Position numbers and translations under genes: made by a program
Notes under the pieces: model-generated
Seen by the model: the letters and a program-made list of their open reading frames with translations, nothing else
Databases searched by the model: none
What the model was told of the DNA's origin: nothing
Source: Sporosalibacterium faouarense
Lineage (GTDB): Bacteria > Bacillota > Clostridia > Tissierellales > VENL01
Assembly: GCF_016765695.1 (NCBI RefSeq)
Contig: NZ_JAETGO010000037.1
Span: 141,715-205,714 of the forward strand
Direction: 5' to 3'
Length of the DNA stretch: 64,000 bases
Part shown: positions 1-9,392 of the stretch, piece after piece
Layout of the letters: the number at the start of each line of letters is the position of its first letter
How positions within the stretch are numbered: the stretch's first letter is position 1

Positions 1-1143
1 AGGAATAACTAATAAGATAAAAATAGTTGTAAATGCTCTCCATAGTCCAACCCTTCCATATTCAAGCTCCGAATCAACCTTATAATCCCATACAGTTTCC
101 CCTCTTCTTTGAAGTCTAAAATATGCAACTAATTTGGTAATAACCTGTATAAATTCAATTCCAAACCCAAGTCCTATGCTCCAAACTAGAAAACTTCTAT
201 AAAAAGATTCTCCTAATGATAATAGCTTACCATCCTTCTTCTGTACCTTTATATTTAGAATCCATTTTCCTAATGTAGTTCCAATTTTACATATCAAAAT
301 CATCTCAATAAACATCCACATAATAGGAGTTATAGCTATTATTCTAGCTATTCGATATAATATCACATTAATATTAGCTGGTAGTAAGGTCCATATGAAA
401 TTTATAAAAAATTGAAATATCATATAATCAATTGATCTAGCAAAATATCTTCTCCAAGGATGGATTTCTTTTGATTCCCCATTCAGATTTTCCTCATAGT
501 TTGCTTCTGCTTCAATAATACCTTTGTTGTCTTTGATTTTATTAAAGGATTGGTCTACATCTCCTTGAGTAAGTCCATGTTTGGTTATAATACTCAAGCA
601 ATATGCTACATATGCCTCTTTCCCAATCCTGAATACTTCCTCTGTGTTAACCATGCAAGCCAACCATTGTTTCCAAGTTAAATAATCCATTTCAAATTTT
701 TCTTCTTCTTTTATGTATTGACCAAATATGTTTAATTCTTTAACACTAGGGTTGAAAATATTATCTGATTCCTCAATTGAAATTCTAATATTATTCTCAT
801 TTGAAGCATTCATGGATATCAATTCATTGAATACTTTCTCGTAGTCTTCATATGTGGAAGCCTCAATATAAGATATTTTCTTTAGCTTTTTAAATACTTC
901 ATCAAATCTAACTTGTAAAATAAGTTCTTTAAAAAGAATGCTTTGATCAGATTTTATATTCTTAAGTCTATTTCTATCTGAAACTAAATAATCTTTAATA
1001 TTTCTATTGTCAAGTTCCTCTATGGACAATTCTAATGCTTTATCATTGTAATCATCATAATCAATGTTCAACATTTCGATAATTATTCTACTTTTAAAAC
1101 TTTCTATTCTATGTTTCAAATCTACAAACGATTGCCTTCCCAT
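1..1143 (-). CDS. RDD family membrane protein, 3' end outside window
   Basis: The open frame runs from ATG at 1143, preceded by GGAGGGG, through the left window edge, so 381 codons are visible. The first ~225 residues are hydrophilic and acidic with no recognised domain. An RDD-type motif (RRYFARSIDYMIF) follows near residue 228, then at least three hydrophobic segments with the short polar loops usual for RDD membrane proteins. The family is broadly linked to transport or ion homeostasis, but no substrate can be named. It is the last visible unit downstream of the promoter module at 1501-1606. The family call is good; function is unknown. Confidence 0.75.
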   Translation of the reverse strand, partial: MGRQSFVDLKHRIESFKSRIIIEMLNIDYDDYNDKALELSIEELDNRNIKDYLVSDRNRLKNIKSDQSILFKELILQVRFDEVFKKLKKISYIEASTYEDYEKVFNELISMNASNENNIRISIEESDNIFNPSVKELNIFGQYIKEEEKFEMDYLTWKQWLACMVNTEEVFRIGKEAYVAYCLSIITKHGLTQGDVDQSFNKIKDNKGIIEAEANYEENLNGESKEIHPWRRYFARSIDYMIFQFFINFIWTLLPANINVILYRIARIIAITPIMWMFIEMILICKIGTTLGKWILNIKVQKKDGKLLSLGESFYRSFLVWSIGLGFGIEFIQVITKLVAYFRLQRRGETVWDYKVDSELEYGRVGLWRAFTTIFILLVIP

Positions 1144-1185
1144 AAACCCCTCCATAGTTTTATTCAAATATATTCCTCATATTTT

Positions 1186-1380
1186 TTAAAAATCTCTATT
1201 TTCTAAATCTTTCTTTTCTATTAAAGCACTCAATATACCTTCATCAGTGAAGTTTTCACCCATTTGTAAAAGTAATGCTTTTATACCTTCTATAATGTCA
1301 AGCATTTCTTTCTCATTAAGCTGATAATTATTATACAAATCAAAAAAAATTTGATTTATTAACATATACAAAATACACAT
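1186..1380 (-). CDS. Small hypothetical protein
   Basis: A short frame of about 64 codons ends 40 bp upstream of the RDD gene. It could begin at TTG 1404, ATG 1380 or ATG 1365, and none has a strong ribosome site. The product is predicted helical with an acidic middle and a DLENRDF end. No family is recognised. It lies between the promoter of the module at 1526-1531 and the RDD gene, so it could be the first gene of that transcript. Confidence 0.4.
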   Translation of the reverse strand: MCILYMLINQIFFDLYNNYQLNEKEMLDIIEGIKALLLQMGENFTDEGILSALIEKKDLENRDF

Positions 1381-1500
1381 CTTATGGATAATCCAATAGC
1401 TCAATATCTTATTTAATATAGGTCAATGCAAATCTAAAGAATCTTCATATCATCTCTGCAATATGTTCTATTTAACATTACTTTCAACGCTTTTTCTCTT

Positions 1501-1606
1501 GTAATCGATTTTACATTATAAAGTAATTATATCAAACAATTCATAATGATGACACTTTATACAATAATTTCCTTTATATAAAAAATAAATCCATAGATTA
1601 TATGGA
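1501..1606 (-). repeat. Terminator-promoter module, copy a
   Basis: Read on minus, an ATCCATATAA...TTATATGGAT-type hairpin with a following T-rich stretch (about 1580-1606) is followed by a conserved ~50 bp stretch and an extended -10 promoter, TGATATAAT, with its hexamer at 1526-1531. The hairpin would end transcription from the gene at 1792-2190 and the promoter would start the 1380/1143 unit. Related copies lie near 13.2, 26.0, 32.4, 43.5, 54.0 and 54.9 kb. Confidence 0.65.
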
Positions 1607-1791
1607 TTCTAAAACTATATAACTTATTGAGTTTCTCCTTGATATCTTATTAGTGGCCCTTCATCACTCATAGAAGATGGAAGGCTTAAGCATCTAACCT
1701 TTATCAGTGAAATAATAGTTATACAATGTTCTAATATAGTCAGAAATCATTTTCTAAAATGCAAATTAATCTATATTCCCTTATTTCTAAA

Positions 1792-2190
1792 TCACCATTT
1801 GTCTTTTAAAACTTCTTTTCTTTTTTTACTATACTCACTATCCGATATTAATCCTTCCTTTTTTAATTTTTCTATTTTTCGCAATTTTTCCTCGAAATCA
1901 AGACTACCTTCTTCTTCATCATTAGAGTCAATTTCATAAATGCTTATTCCTTCTTCTGTAAACCCATTTTTATAAGACCTATACGTATTAAATATAGCAA
2001 TAGATGTCCATATGACTCCAAATGGTAATAAAATCATTGTCATCTGAGTAAATAATGAACTAATTATAAATATAACGCCAAATATACTAAATCCAACTCC
2101 AATAAGAAAAGTAAACCTAGATACTCCCTTACTTGGCTTAATAATCTGTTTTGTCATTATTCTATCAATCCTTTCGAATAAGCTTTTCAT
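1792..2190 (-). CDS. Two-TM protein with C-terminal SHOCT domain
   Basis: The 132-residue product has two hydrophobic segments at about residues 27-47 and 52-68, then a charged linker. The end (about 97-132) has the SHOCT pattern: a helix with LRKIEKLKKEGLISDSEY and a basic helix KKRKEVL. SHOCT domains are short oligomerisation modules often attached to membrane proteins. An internal Met (MTKQ, residue 12) could be the true start. The domain call is firm; the role is unknown. Confidence 0.75.
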   Translation of the reverse strand: MKSLFERIDRIMTKQIIKPSKGVSRFTFLIGVGFSIFGVIFIISSLFTQMTMILLPFGVIWTSIAIFNTYRSYKNGFTEEGISIYEIDSNDEEEGSLDFEEKLRKIEKLKKEGLISDSEYSKKRKEVLKDKW

Positions 2191-2415
2191 ATACTTTTAG
2201 CCACATCTTATTATATCTCAAACCTATGTCAATGTAATTTTTGATGTAAGATTTATAAAGTCATTAGAAGTAATAGACACAAATCTATCCAAGATACTAT
2301 CTGATGCTTAAATTCTAATTACATAAAATCAATTTTTTCATATCCATTTTCAATTAATTAATAATAGCTTTGATATAAGATATCTTTAAAACTAACCTTA
2401 TCTTCATTTAGCCAA

Positions 2416-2883
2416 CTAATTTACAAATTGTTCTGTGACTTTTAATACATAACCATCTTGAGTCTCAATCCAAAAAGGAACTTTAGCTCCTTTATCAGAA
2501 TAAGTATCTAAGTACTTGATAAATTCTTCTCGTTTTGTTGTGCTGTAATTTCTATCTTCATTCTTGCCAACAAAATCATTGCCCCAATCTATAAAGCTAT
2601 AAGTTGTCTTTTCATTTATTTTAAATGATACTGTTTCTAAACTTGAATTATAAATATAATATCCATTTGGCATATCATTTTGTTGGGACAACCCTAATTC
2701 CTTTATTCTATCTTTATCCTCAGAAGTTATCCACTCCACTTCATCTAAAAAAAGTTTATCTTTCTCTATTCTTATATATCCTATATACAAATTCTTGTTG
2801 TCACTATCCCCCTCAACCTGATTGCAAGAAATGAGCATCATGACCAATAGACCAATAAATAATGTAATAAATATTTTTTTCAT
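2416..2883 (-). CDS. Putative lipoprotein
   Basis: The start at 2883 (MKKIFITLF) is chosen because AAGGGGG lies 8-9 bp upstream; a longer frame to 2904 lacks this. The N-terminus is a lipoprotein signal with lipobox LISC near residue 20. The mature part has about 135 residues, is acidic and mixed alpha/beta, and matches no family I know. It is probably anchored on the outer face of the membrane. Confidence 0.65.
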   Translation of the reverse strand: MKKIFITLFIGLLVMMLISCNQVEGDSDNKNLYIGYIRIEKDKLFLDEVEWITSEDKDRIKELGLSQQNDMPNGYYIYNSSLETVSFKINEKTTYSFIDWGNDFVGKNEDRNYSTTKREEFIKYLDTYSDKGAKVPFWIETQDGYVLKVTEQFVN

Positions 2884-2943
2884 TTTTGATTTCCCCCTTA
2901 ACAAAATATAGACTATTTATTATGTTTTATAGCTTTATTATAA

Positions 2944-3510
2944 TCAATCTCTAGTATATAACGAATTTAAAAATCTTTCACTTACTTTTCCCTTTAACAT
3001 TTTGTCAATTACTTTCCTATAATCTTTCTTTTCGATTTCTCCATATAAATTTTCATGTATTTCCTCCCACTTTTTACTCGTTCCCCATAAATAAGTCCCC
3101 CAGTTTTTATTTAATCGCATTCCTTCTCTTAAAACAGTTATCATGAACTTTTTTTGAAGACTCTTTACCGTCTTCTTAATTTCTATTTTGTCCATAAAAA
3201 CACACATTTTTACTACATTCATTGAGACAGGCTGATTGGACTCAATAAATTCCATTAATCTCTCTTCATTGTTTTCTAGTTCTTCTCCTTTTCTTGATTC
3301 CTTCAATGCATAATATAGTGTTGGTGATAATAATGTAGTTTTATTATCAATTAAAATACTAGAAAAGCCTTTCTTTTCTTCTATTAATTTAACATATTCC
3401 TCCCATCCACCACCATAGTCACAGATACTAGGATAGGTTGAATTATTATTTAACATAATAAAGCCATTTTCTTTTAATATTTCTTCAATTTTTGATTGTA
3501 TTGTTTTCAT
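2944..3510 (-). CDS. Hypothetical protein, possibly AlkZ-related
   Basis: The 188-residue soluble protein begins MKTIQSKIEEILKENG, preceded by GAGGAAATT. The central part (about 90-130) looks like a winged-helix segment, followed by the aromatic NWGTYLWGTSKKWEE, which resembles small proteins annotated as AlkZ-related (a DNA-glycosylase-like winged-helix group). The resemblance is from memory of pattern only and catalytic residues are not evident, so function should be treated as unknown. Confidence 0.5.
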   Translation of the reverse strand: MKTIQSKIEEILKENGFIMLNNNSTYPSICDYGGGWEEYVKLIEEKKGFSSILIDNKTTLLSPTLYYALKESRKGEELENNEERLMEFIESNQPVSMNVVKMCVFMDKIEIKKTVKSLQKKFMITVLREGMRLNKNWGTYLWGTSKKWEEIHENLYGEIEKKDYRKVIDKMLKGKVSERFLNSLYTRD

Positions 3511-3641
3511 AACAATTTCCTCTTTTTCATCAGAATATAGATATGATTAAATACCCTTTTTTACAGTTAACTGAAGAAGATAGAATTATCAATACCTGAT
3601 TCCCCTGAAAACTGCTCTTTCTAATTTTCTTCTCATCTTCA

Positions 3642-4052
3642 CTAATCATTTTCAAATTCTCTTTTTTTAAATTCAATACTATAGTCTTTATTTTTTAAGA
3701 TTAATCTGGTATCTTCTATGGATACTTTGAAAATATTTGAACCATTATATTTGATATCAATTGTATTTTCATCAATCCATTTGTATTCAACATATCTCTC
3801 AACCCACAGATAATTATTCTGATAATTTTTTGTACTATAATCATATTGTCCTAAATCTAATTTATTATCTTTATGAAAATAATAAACACTATATTTATCT
3901 AAAAGACCATTGTAATTTTCACTCATTGATGCTTGAGTACCTAACCACAATCCAGTTAAACTTCCATCAGGTTTATGCTTAGTACAACCAATTATTAGAA
4001 AGAATATTGAAAAAAACAATAATAATGATAAGAGTCGAACCCTAACTTTCAT
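3642..4052 (-). CDS. Small lipoprotein
   Basis: A 136-residue product with a strong signal sequence and lipobox IIGC at about residues 20-23. The mature part begins with a GLWLG strand and continues as short beta strands (YVEYKWIDENTIDIKY), resembling small lipocalin-like lipoproteins. GGAGGAAAAAG precedes the ATG at 4052. It is a stand-alone gene with gaps on both sides. No specific function is recognised. Confidence 0.65.
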   Translation of the reverse strand: MKVRVRLLSLLLFFSIFFLIIGCTKHKPDGSLTGLWLGTQASMSENYNGLLDKYSVYYFHKDNKLDLGQYDYSTKNYQNNYLWVERYVEYKWIDENTIDIKYNGSNIFKVSIEDTRLILKNKDYSIEFKKREFEND

Positions 4053-4144
4053 TCTTTTTCCTCCTAATGATTATAACTAAATCAACTTAATATCACAAAT
4101 CATCCAACATTAAGTGTTTACCTAATTGATGTAAACTACTAAAC

Positions 4145-4654
4145 TCAATCAATCATTTTTATTATTATAGCTGTTACTTCTTCAGCTGTTTTTTCATCTG
4201 TAATTATATGTTCCTTAAAATACTCATCATTAAGAGCCTCAATACATTTATCAACACGAGCTATAACCCAAGAGTTTTTCCCATCTCCTCGGCTTGTTAA
4301 CCTATCAATTAAGGTGTCCTTACTTGCAAGCAGTGTAAAATGTTTAACTAATATCCCATCTGACACTAATCTACCTATTATCTCATCAAAATATTGTTTC
4401 TTAATAATAGTCATAGGTACAATAATTATTCCTTTGTAATTTGATTCAATATATGACAACATTTTATAGTTAAACTCACGCCAAAGATGAAAGTCTTGGA
4501 AATCATAATTTTTTAAAGTAGAAGGAATATTATCACGAATAAAAAATCCTACTTCTTCTGGATCATATATATAAGAGTTCTTTAATCGTTTATTTAATTG
4601 ATTTGATATACTAGTTTTTCCACTTCCAAATGATCCATTAATCCATATTATCAT
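4145..4654 (-). CDS. tmrB: TmrB-like P-loop kinase (tunicamycin-resistance family)
   Basis: The 169-residue protein begins MIIWINGSFGSGKTS with the P-loop at residues 7-15. It then follows Bacillus TmrB closely: YDPEEVGFFIR, a DFQDFHLWREFNY block, IIIVPMTI, HFTLLASKDTLIDRL and the GKNSWVIARVDKC region. TmrB confers tunicamycin resistance in B. subtilis and is an ATP-binding, membrane-associated protein. The C-terminal ~25 residues of TmrB are absent here. The assignment is strong at family level; resistance activity is not proven. Confidence 0.85.
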   Translation of the reverse strand: MIIWINGSFGSGKTSISNQLNKRLKNSYIYDPEEVGFFIRDNIPSTLKNYDFQDFHLWREFNYKMLSYIESNYKGIIIVPMTIIKKQYFDEIIGRLVSDGILVKHFTLLASKDTLIDRLTSRGDGKNSWVIARVDKCIEALNDEYFKEHIITDEKTAEEVTAIIIKMID

Positions 4655-4934
4655 TTATATCCTCCAATACTTTATTGCCTCAATATTTTTTTATTTAAAC
4701 ATGACTATCTACAGCTTTATGCAACAAACTTAGCTGTTTTAGCCATTATGCCACTCCCTTTAATTTATGAACTAATAACTTTTCTCCACTACATATACAT
4801 AGCAATTTTACTATTATAAAATATTTGAATAACAGTTAAATACACTAAAAATAATTTTGATAACTGAGAAAAATTATCTTCAAAATATAAGAACGGATTT
4901 CTTATGATATCTCTCTACAATATACTTATAATTA

Positions 4935-5477
4935 TTATATAATTTCAAAGTATTTCTTCTTATATTTTTCTGATTCTTCTGATTCAATTAGTCTTAATAA
5001 TTCTCTTTTTAAATTTTCATCCGAATTATTTTTATAAATACTATTTAAAGCATTGATAATGTCTTGACGAATAAGACTAAAATGTCTTTCATCTCTGCAA
5101 TCTATATACTGCTTCTTTAAATGTTTTACTATTTGTTTTTCATACTTTCTATCTAAAATAGCAATTTTCCATATGTTTTGAATGCACTGCCTTGAAGTAA
5201 TAAATTTTTCATCAAATGTATGTGCTAGTATATCATTTAATATATCAGCTATTTTATTGTTGTTATCACTTTTAGCTAAATTACATAGAAGAAGAATACC
5301 TATAGATCTTTGGTATGAATTATTATTATTTAACTTCTTTGCTAATTCTAGATATGTATCATCAAACCAATCCACAACATTATCTGTAATTTTAATTAAT
5401 TGATTTAAGGCGTTTAGTCTTATATTATTATCCTTTGAATTAATTTCTCTAAGCAATTCTTCAACATTTTCATTCAT
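4935..5477 (-). CDS. HEAT-repeat-like hypothetical protein
   Basis: The 180-residue product is all-helical. Repeated helix pairs (RLNALNQLIKITD, RSIGILLLCNLAKSD, RQCIQNIWKIAILD) have the spacing of HEAT or ARM repeats, so it probably forms a small solenoid for protein binding. There is no signal or membrane segment. GGGGAGA precedes the ATG at 5477. No named family is recognised. A ~270 bp noncoding stretch follows on the upstream side. Confidence 0.55.
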   Translation of the reverse strand: MNENVEELLREINSKDNNIRLNALNQLIKITDNVVDWFDDTYLELAKKLNNNNSYQRSIGILLLCNLAKSDNNNKIADILNDILAHTFDEKFITSRQCIQNIWKIAILDRKYEKQIVKHLKKQYIDCRDERHFSLIRQDIINALNSIYKNNSDENLKRELLRLIESEESEKYKKKYFEII

Positions 5478-5743
5478 ATAAATCTCCCCAATTTTTTGTA
5501 TAATATATATGACCTATCTACAAATATCATATATCATTCCGAATTTACACCATCTTTAATCCTTATAAAGTGTTATTTGTAAATGCCAACATATACTGAT
5601 ATTAACGTTGATTTTTACTTAAAATTATGATTCCTTTCTCTTACCATATGTAATATTATACCATAAAGCATAGCATGGGAACATATGTTTTTAAGGGAAT
5701 ATTGTAAATGTATCTTTTTTAAATACTTCATGAGATATAGTTG

Positions 5744-6097
5744 CTAGCTTTCTTTTTTATAACCTTGTATTAAAAATAATATACCTGCAACAAGTGGAAT
5801 CAGCATATGAGTAACCAACTCTTTCTCCACTATTAACCCAAATAACAAGCCTAATGATATTGGAATTGTTACAAGATACCCTCCTATTTTCTCATATTTC
5901 CATCCAAGTCCAAGTCCTATAAACATCAATGGAAATATTGTTAACCAAAGATTATCCCATAGTGTATAATCTTCATTAATAAATGGCATTGGATTTCCAT
6001 AGCCAAAATAGAAAGGCAGACCAATTAATATAACGACTAGAGAAATGATTCTTGTTACCCATTTCATTATTTTAAATTGATTTTTACTTGATTTCAC
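5744..6097 (-). CDS. Four-TM small membrane protein
   Basis: The 117-residue product has four hydrophobic segments at about 15-32, 48-66, 72-88 and 95-112. A conserved-looking loop (GYGNPMPFINEDYTLWDNLW) follows the first helix. This matches small uncharacterised Firmicute membrane proteins of this length. GGAGGGGAG stands directly before the ATG. Function unknown. Confidence 0.65.
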   Translation of the reverse strand: MKSSKNQFKIMKWVTRIISLVVILIGLPFYFGYGNPMPFINEDYTLWDNLWLTIFPLMFIGLGLGWKYEKIGGYLVTIPISLGLLFGLIVEKELVTHMLIPLVAGILFLIQGYKKES

Positions 6098-6162
6098 AAA
6101 GCTCCCCTCCCCCCAAAAGATTTTTCATACTTATTATGATAGTATTGATATCTTTAGTGAGT

Positions 6163-6594
6163 CTAATCATTTTCAGTATTTATGCTTTTATTCCTGTAAA
6201 TCAAATCATCACGTTTATTAAAACCAACAGATTCCCAAAATTTATTTCCTATTTCATTTTTGCAAAATGCAGTCAATGCTACTTTATTTATTCCTTCTTC
6301 TTTTAATGAATTCAATGCAGTATCTAACAAAAGTCTACCTATTCCATTTTTTCTATATTTCTTATCAACTACCATATGATATATATGTCCCCTTCGTCCA
6401 TCATGACCGCACAATATTACTCCAATAATATTATTACTCTTTTCCACAACAAAATTTGTTTTTGGATTTCTTAGTAAGAATTTTGATATTCCTTCATAAG
6501 AGTCGTCTAACTTACGCATACCAATTCCATCAGTAGCGCACCACAACTTATGTACTTGATTATAGTCATTAATTTTCATTAATTGAATTTTCAT
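6163..6594 (-). CDS. GNAT family N-acetyltransferase
   Basis: The start at 6594 (MKIQLMKIND) is favoured by GGAGGGG just upstream; a longer frame to 6639 has none. The 143-residue product is a complete GNAT fold, with the acetyl-CoA loop RKNGIGRLL at residues 81-89 (motif A) after the beta strand HIYHMVV, and an ANKFWESVGF-like end (GNKFWESVGFNKRD). It resembles YpeA-type single-domain acetyltransferases. The substrate cannot be told from sequence. Confidence 0.85.
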   Translation of the reverse strand: MKIQLMKINDYNQVHKLWCATDGIGMRKLDDSYEGISKFLLRNPKTNFVVEKSNNIIGVILCGHDGRRGHIYHMVVDKKYRKNGIGRLLLDTALNSLKEEGINKVALTAFCKNEIGNKFWESVGFNKRDDLIYRNKSINTEND

Positions 6595-6741
6595 TTTCCC
6601 CTCCAAAAAATTCACAAAATAAATAAACTTTTGAGACACTATACATTATTAGATATATGAAGCTATCCATCCTACTATTCTAGTCTAAACTCAATAATTT
6701 CTTTAATAAAGAATTTATTTTAATATCTCAAAATTTTTTCT

Positions 6742-7047
6742 TTATTTTGACATTGTGTTTTTCTTAGTATTAATAATGATTTGTTCATCAGCACTCTTAG
6801 CTAGCCATACATCTAATTGTGTTTTTATTTCGTCTATTATAAAATCTCTATTTAATAAAAATTGTGATTTATCCTGTTGGTCCCTAGTTAAATTCCCTTT
6901 CACAGTTACATCAAATTTATTATTAGTGAAGTCTAAATAAAATTGTAATTCCATCAAATAAAACCTTCTTTCATTAATAGAGAAATCTAAGTTAAAATTA
7001 TTTCTAAACTTAATTAGTAGTTCATAATGATTATTATACTTACACAT
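6742..7047 (-). CDS. Hypothetical protein
   Basis: An open frame of 101 codons from ATG 7047. An internal ATG at 6954 (MELQFYLDF) has AGAAGG about 10 bp upstream and may be the real start, giving 70 residues. The C-terminal part is beta-rich and then helical (DEIKTQLDVWLAKSADEQ). No family is recognised. Its position between two GNAT genes on the same strand fits the one-gene-per-unit pattern here. Confidence 0.5.
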   Translation of the reverse strand: MCKYNNHYELLIKFRNNFNLDFSINERRFYLMELQFYLDFTNNKFDVTVKGNLTRDQQDKSQFLLNRDFIIDEIKTQLDVWLAKSADEQIIINTKKNTMSK

Positions 7048-7120
7048 TTTTGTATATGCGTTTTACACTGTTAATATTATTTATTCAAGAATGATTTTAT
7101 GTTTTAGTACTTGATTATCC

Positions 7121-7582
7121 TTAACTTCTATGTAAAATAAACCTTTGATGTGGATAATCAAATTCTTCAATTAACTCACCTTCTATAAAACCAAATTTTT
7201 TATATAATGACCTTGGTGCAATTCCTTTTTCGTCATCCTCTCTAAAGGTTGTCATTGAAATATTGATATCATCAGGAAACAATGACAACATCTTTTTTAT
7301 CATTTCAGATGCAATTCCTTTCCTTCTATAATCTGGATGAACAGCCATACAAGAAATACAACTAGAATTATAAGAAAATAGTAAAACACCAACAATTTTT
7401 ACATCGTCTTTCACGCAAATTGCAGTTTGTCTATTTATATTTTTGATTACAGTTTGTCTATAACTCTCCAGCTGTTTTGAAGTTTCTAACCCTGGAAAAT
7501 TATTCCTAACCTCAGTAGCCATATCCATCCATGGATCCAAATCATCTGTTTTAGCAAATTCAACTTTATATTCTTTAACCAC
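7121..7582 (-). CDS. GNAT family N-acetyltransferase
   Basis: The 153-residue single-domain acetyltransferase has its acetyl-CoA binding loop DYRRKGIASEM at about residues 84-94, after strand SCMAVHP, and the end RSLYKKFGFIEGE typical of motif B. The N-terminal PWMDMATEVRNNFPG pattern is common in Clostridium GNATs of this subgroup. The ATG at 7582 is preceded by GAGAAGGTGG. Substrate unknown. Confidence 0.85.
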   Translation of the reverse strand: MVKEYKVEFAKTDDLDPWMDMATEVRNNFPGLETSKQLESYRQTVIKNINRQTAICVKDDVKIVGVLLFSYNSSCISCMAVHPDYRRKGIASEMIKKMLSLFPDDINISMTTFREDDEKGIAPRSLYKKFGFIEGELIEEFDYPHQRFILHRS

Positions 7583-7708
7583 TATAAACCACCTTCTCTA
7601 TAAACATATATACTAGAAAACTAGAGTGATATTTTTATTTAGTCACATTGTAGTCTAATGCTTCTCATTTCCCAGCCTTTCCAATACGCAAGTTTTCTTT
7701 AGAACAGA

Positions 7709-8635
7709 CTAATACCCGAAGTATTCTAAAGTATCAATCACAATTCCCTTTAAATCTCTAAATTTTTGAGGTAACTCCCTATTTGACCCTATCATTTGTA
7801 AAGGATTTACTAAATCTCGAAGTTTGCTTAAATCATACCAATTTCTTGGCAGTTTAATTTTAGCTACACTATTGTATTCTTTCTCAAATAACCTTTTTTG
7901 CTCTTTATTAAAACAATGTTCATATCTAAAAAACTGTCCAATATCAGCAAGAGTATGTCCAAAACCAGCATACTCCCAATCTACGAAGAATACTTTGTCT
8001 TCCTTGTTAATCAACATATTAGCAGGTCTAAAATCACAGTGTATAAATGAATTATAAAGATCAATTTGCAGTATAAGCTGATTATGATCTGTAACAAGTT
8101 TCTTAACTCTATTAACAGTATCAGCACCTAATCTTTTCGCAGCAAAATCATTATTTAGGAATAAATCATACCATGTATCAAATGGTGGAAGATCTAATTC
8201 ATTGAGTCCAGAAATATCATCCTCATTTAGGTTATGAATAATTGCTGCACTTCTTGCCACCTGAGAAATAACATTATTTTCTAATATTTGATTCTCCAAT
8301 AATAAGCTCTGCATTGACATTGATTCTATATACTCATAAATCAAACAACTGTTTTCATTAACTTTTGTAATAGACAATAATTTAGGCATATTCACTAAAT
8401 CATATAAAGCTTTAAATGCAGCTACCTCATTTTTAAATCCTTCGTCATTTAAGGGGCAGATTCTCAATAAATATTTCCCACTATTTGTTTGTACAATGTA
8501 ATTAGTATTTCTACATCCAATATTAATAGGTTGAAATTTCAGAACTGTGCTACTATTAAAATTGTGAAAAATACTGTTTAGGTCATATTTTGATATCTTA
8601 TATAATGGAATTGAACGTTCCCATAGATGGTCCAT
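7709..8635 (-). CDS. Aminoglycoside/choline-kinase-like phosphotransferase
   Basis: The 308-residue product shows the APH/choline kinase fold: the nucleotide-binding N-lobe with GCRNTNYIVQTNSGKYLLRI (about 40-59), hinge IYEYIES, catalytic HCDFRPAN at 199-206 and the metal-binding VDWEY at 218-222. HxDxxxxN and DxD/E are the family's catalytic residues, so it should be active. The family includes antibiotic kinases and choline, homoserine and sugar kinases; the substrate here is open. Confidence 0.8.
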   Translation of the reverse strand: MDHLWERSIPLYKISKYDLNSIFHNFNSSTVLKFQPINIGCRNTNYIVQTNSGKYLLRICPLNDEGFKNEVAAFKALYDLVNMPKLLSITKVNENSCLIYEYIESMSMQSLLLENQILENNVISQVARSAAIIHNLNEDDISGLNELDLPPFDTWYDLFLNNDFAAKRLGADTVNRVKKLVTDHNQLILQIDLYNSFIHCDFRPANMLINKEDKVFFVDWEYAGFGHTLADIGQFFRYEHCFNKEQKRLFEKEYNSVAKIKLPRNWYDLSKLRDLVNPLQMIGSNRELPQKFRDLKGIVIDTLEYFGY

Positions 8636-8768
8636 ATCCTCTACTTCCTTCCATATATAATCATTGCATTACCCAATACTTTTTTATGTAATAAAATCCT
8701 TGGTAACTTTATTCTACTTTCTAGTTCTATAACTTTAAATTCATTAATCTCAAATCACCTTATGTTCC

Positions 8769-9287
8769 TTAGAAAAATAAAGATGTGGGAATATAGAACA
8801 AATATGGTGCAGTAAATATAGAAAGTGCCAATGCAAGCTTCTTCTTCTGGCTATCGTCAAGAGTTGATTTTCTTAGAGAAAACTTATAATTAAGCAAATA
8901 TATGAAACAAGCTGCTATTACAACACTTACTGTTACCCATATAAAAGCATAAATGCTTTCAAAGGGATAATAACTAACAGCATTAGAGATGTTTCTATAC
9001 CACCACTTTCCAAATTGTGTTTCATAATTAAAATCTATTATATTTGAGAGAAACATTAATCCAGTACCAATAAAGTCAGCAACAAATCCAAATATCCAAA
9101 CTCTAAAAACTATAAGCTTTGTATTTTTTTTAATATCCTTTATTTTCAGATATTTCATAGTTAATAGAACAACAATCAGATCTATAAGAAAATTGGCTGG
9201 CAATACTATAATCCAAGTTGTCGGTATTAACCATAAAAGCCATATTGGAAAAATCAGATTGTATAGCTTAAAACTATTCTTTTTCAT
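8769..9287 (-). CDS. Multi-pass membrane protein, hypothetical
   Basis: The 172-residue product has about five hydrophobic segments (residues ~10-28, 30-48, 62-84, 105-130, 145-165) with short loops. The ATG at 9287 is preceded by GGAGGGATTAT. There is no motif I can link to a transporter or enzyme. It is a stand-alone unit between the phosphotransferase and the AraC-type regulator. Confidence 0.6.
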   Translation of the reverse strand: MKKNSFKLYNLIFPIWLLWLIPTTWIIVLPANFLIDLIVVLLTMKYLKIKDIKKNTKLIVFRVWIFGFVADFIGTGLMFLSNIIDFNYETQFGKWWYRNISNAVSYYPFESIYAFIWVTVSVVIAACFIYLLNYKFSLRKSTLDDSQKKKLALALSIFTAPYLFYIPTSLFF

Positions 9288-9392
9288 ATAATCCCTCCAA
9301 AATACTAACTAGAATTTTTTATGCAAATGCAGTGATATTATCACTACTCTTACTGTTTCTCACCTCATATTTTAATAATTTGAAACCTTTGT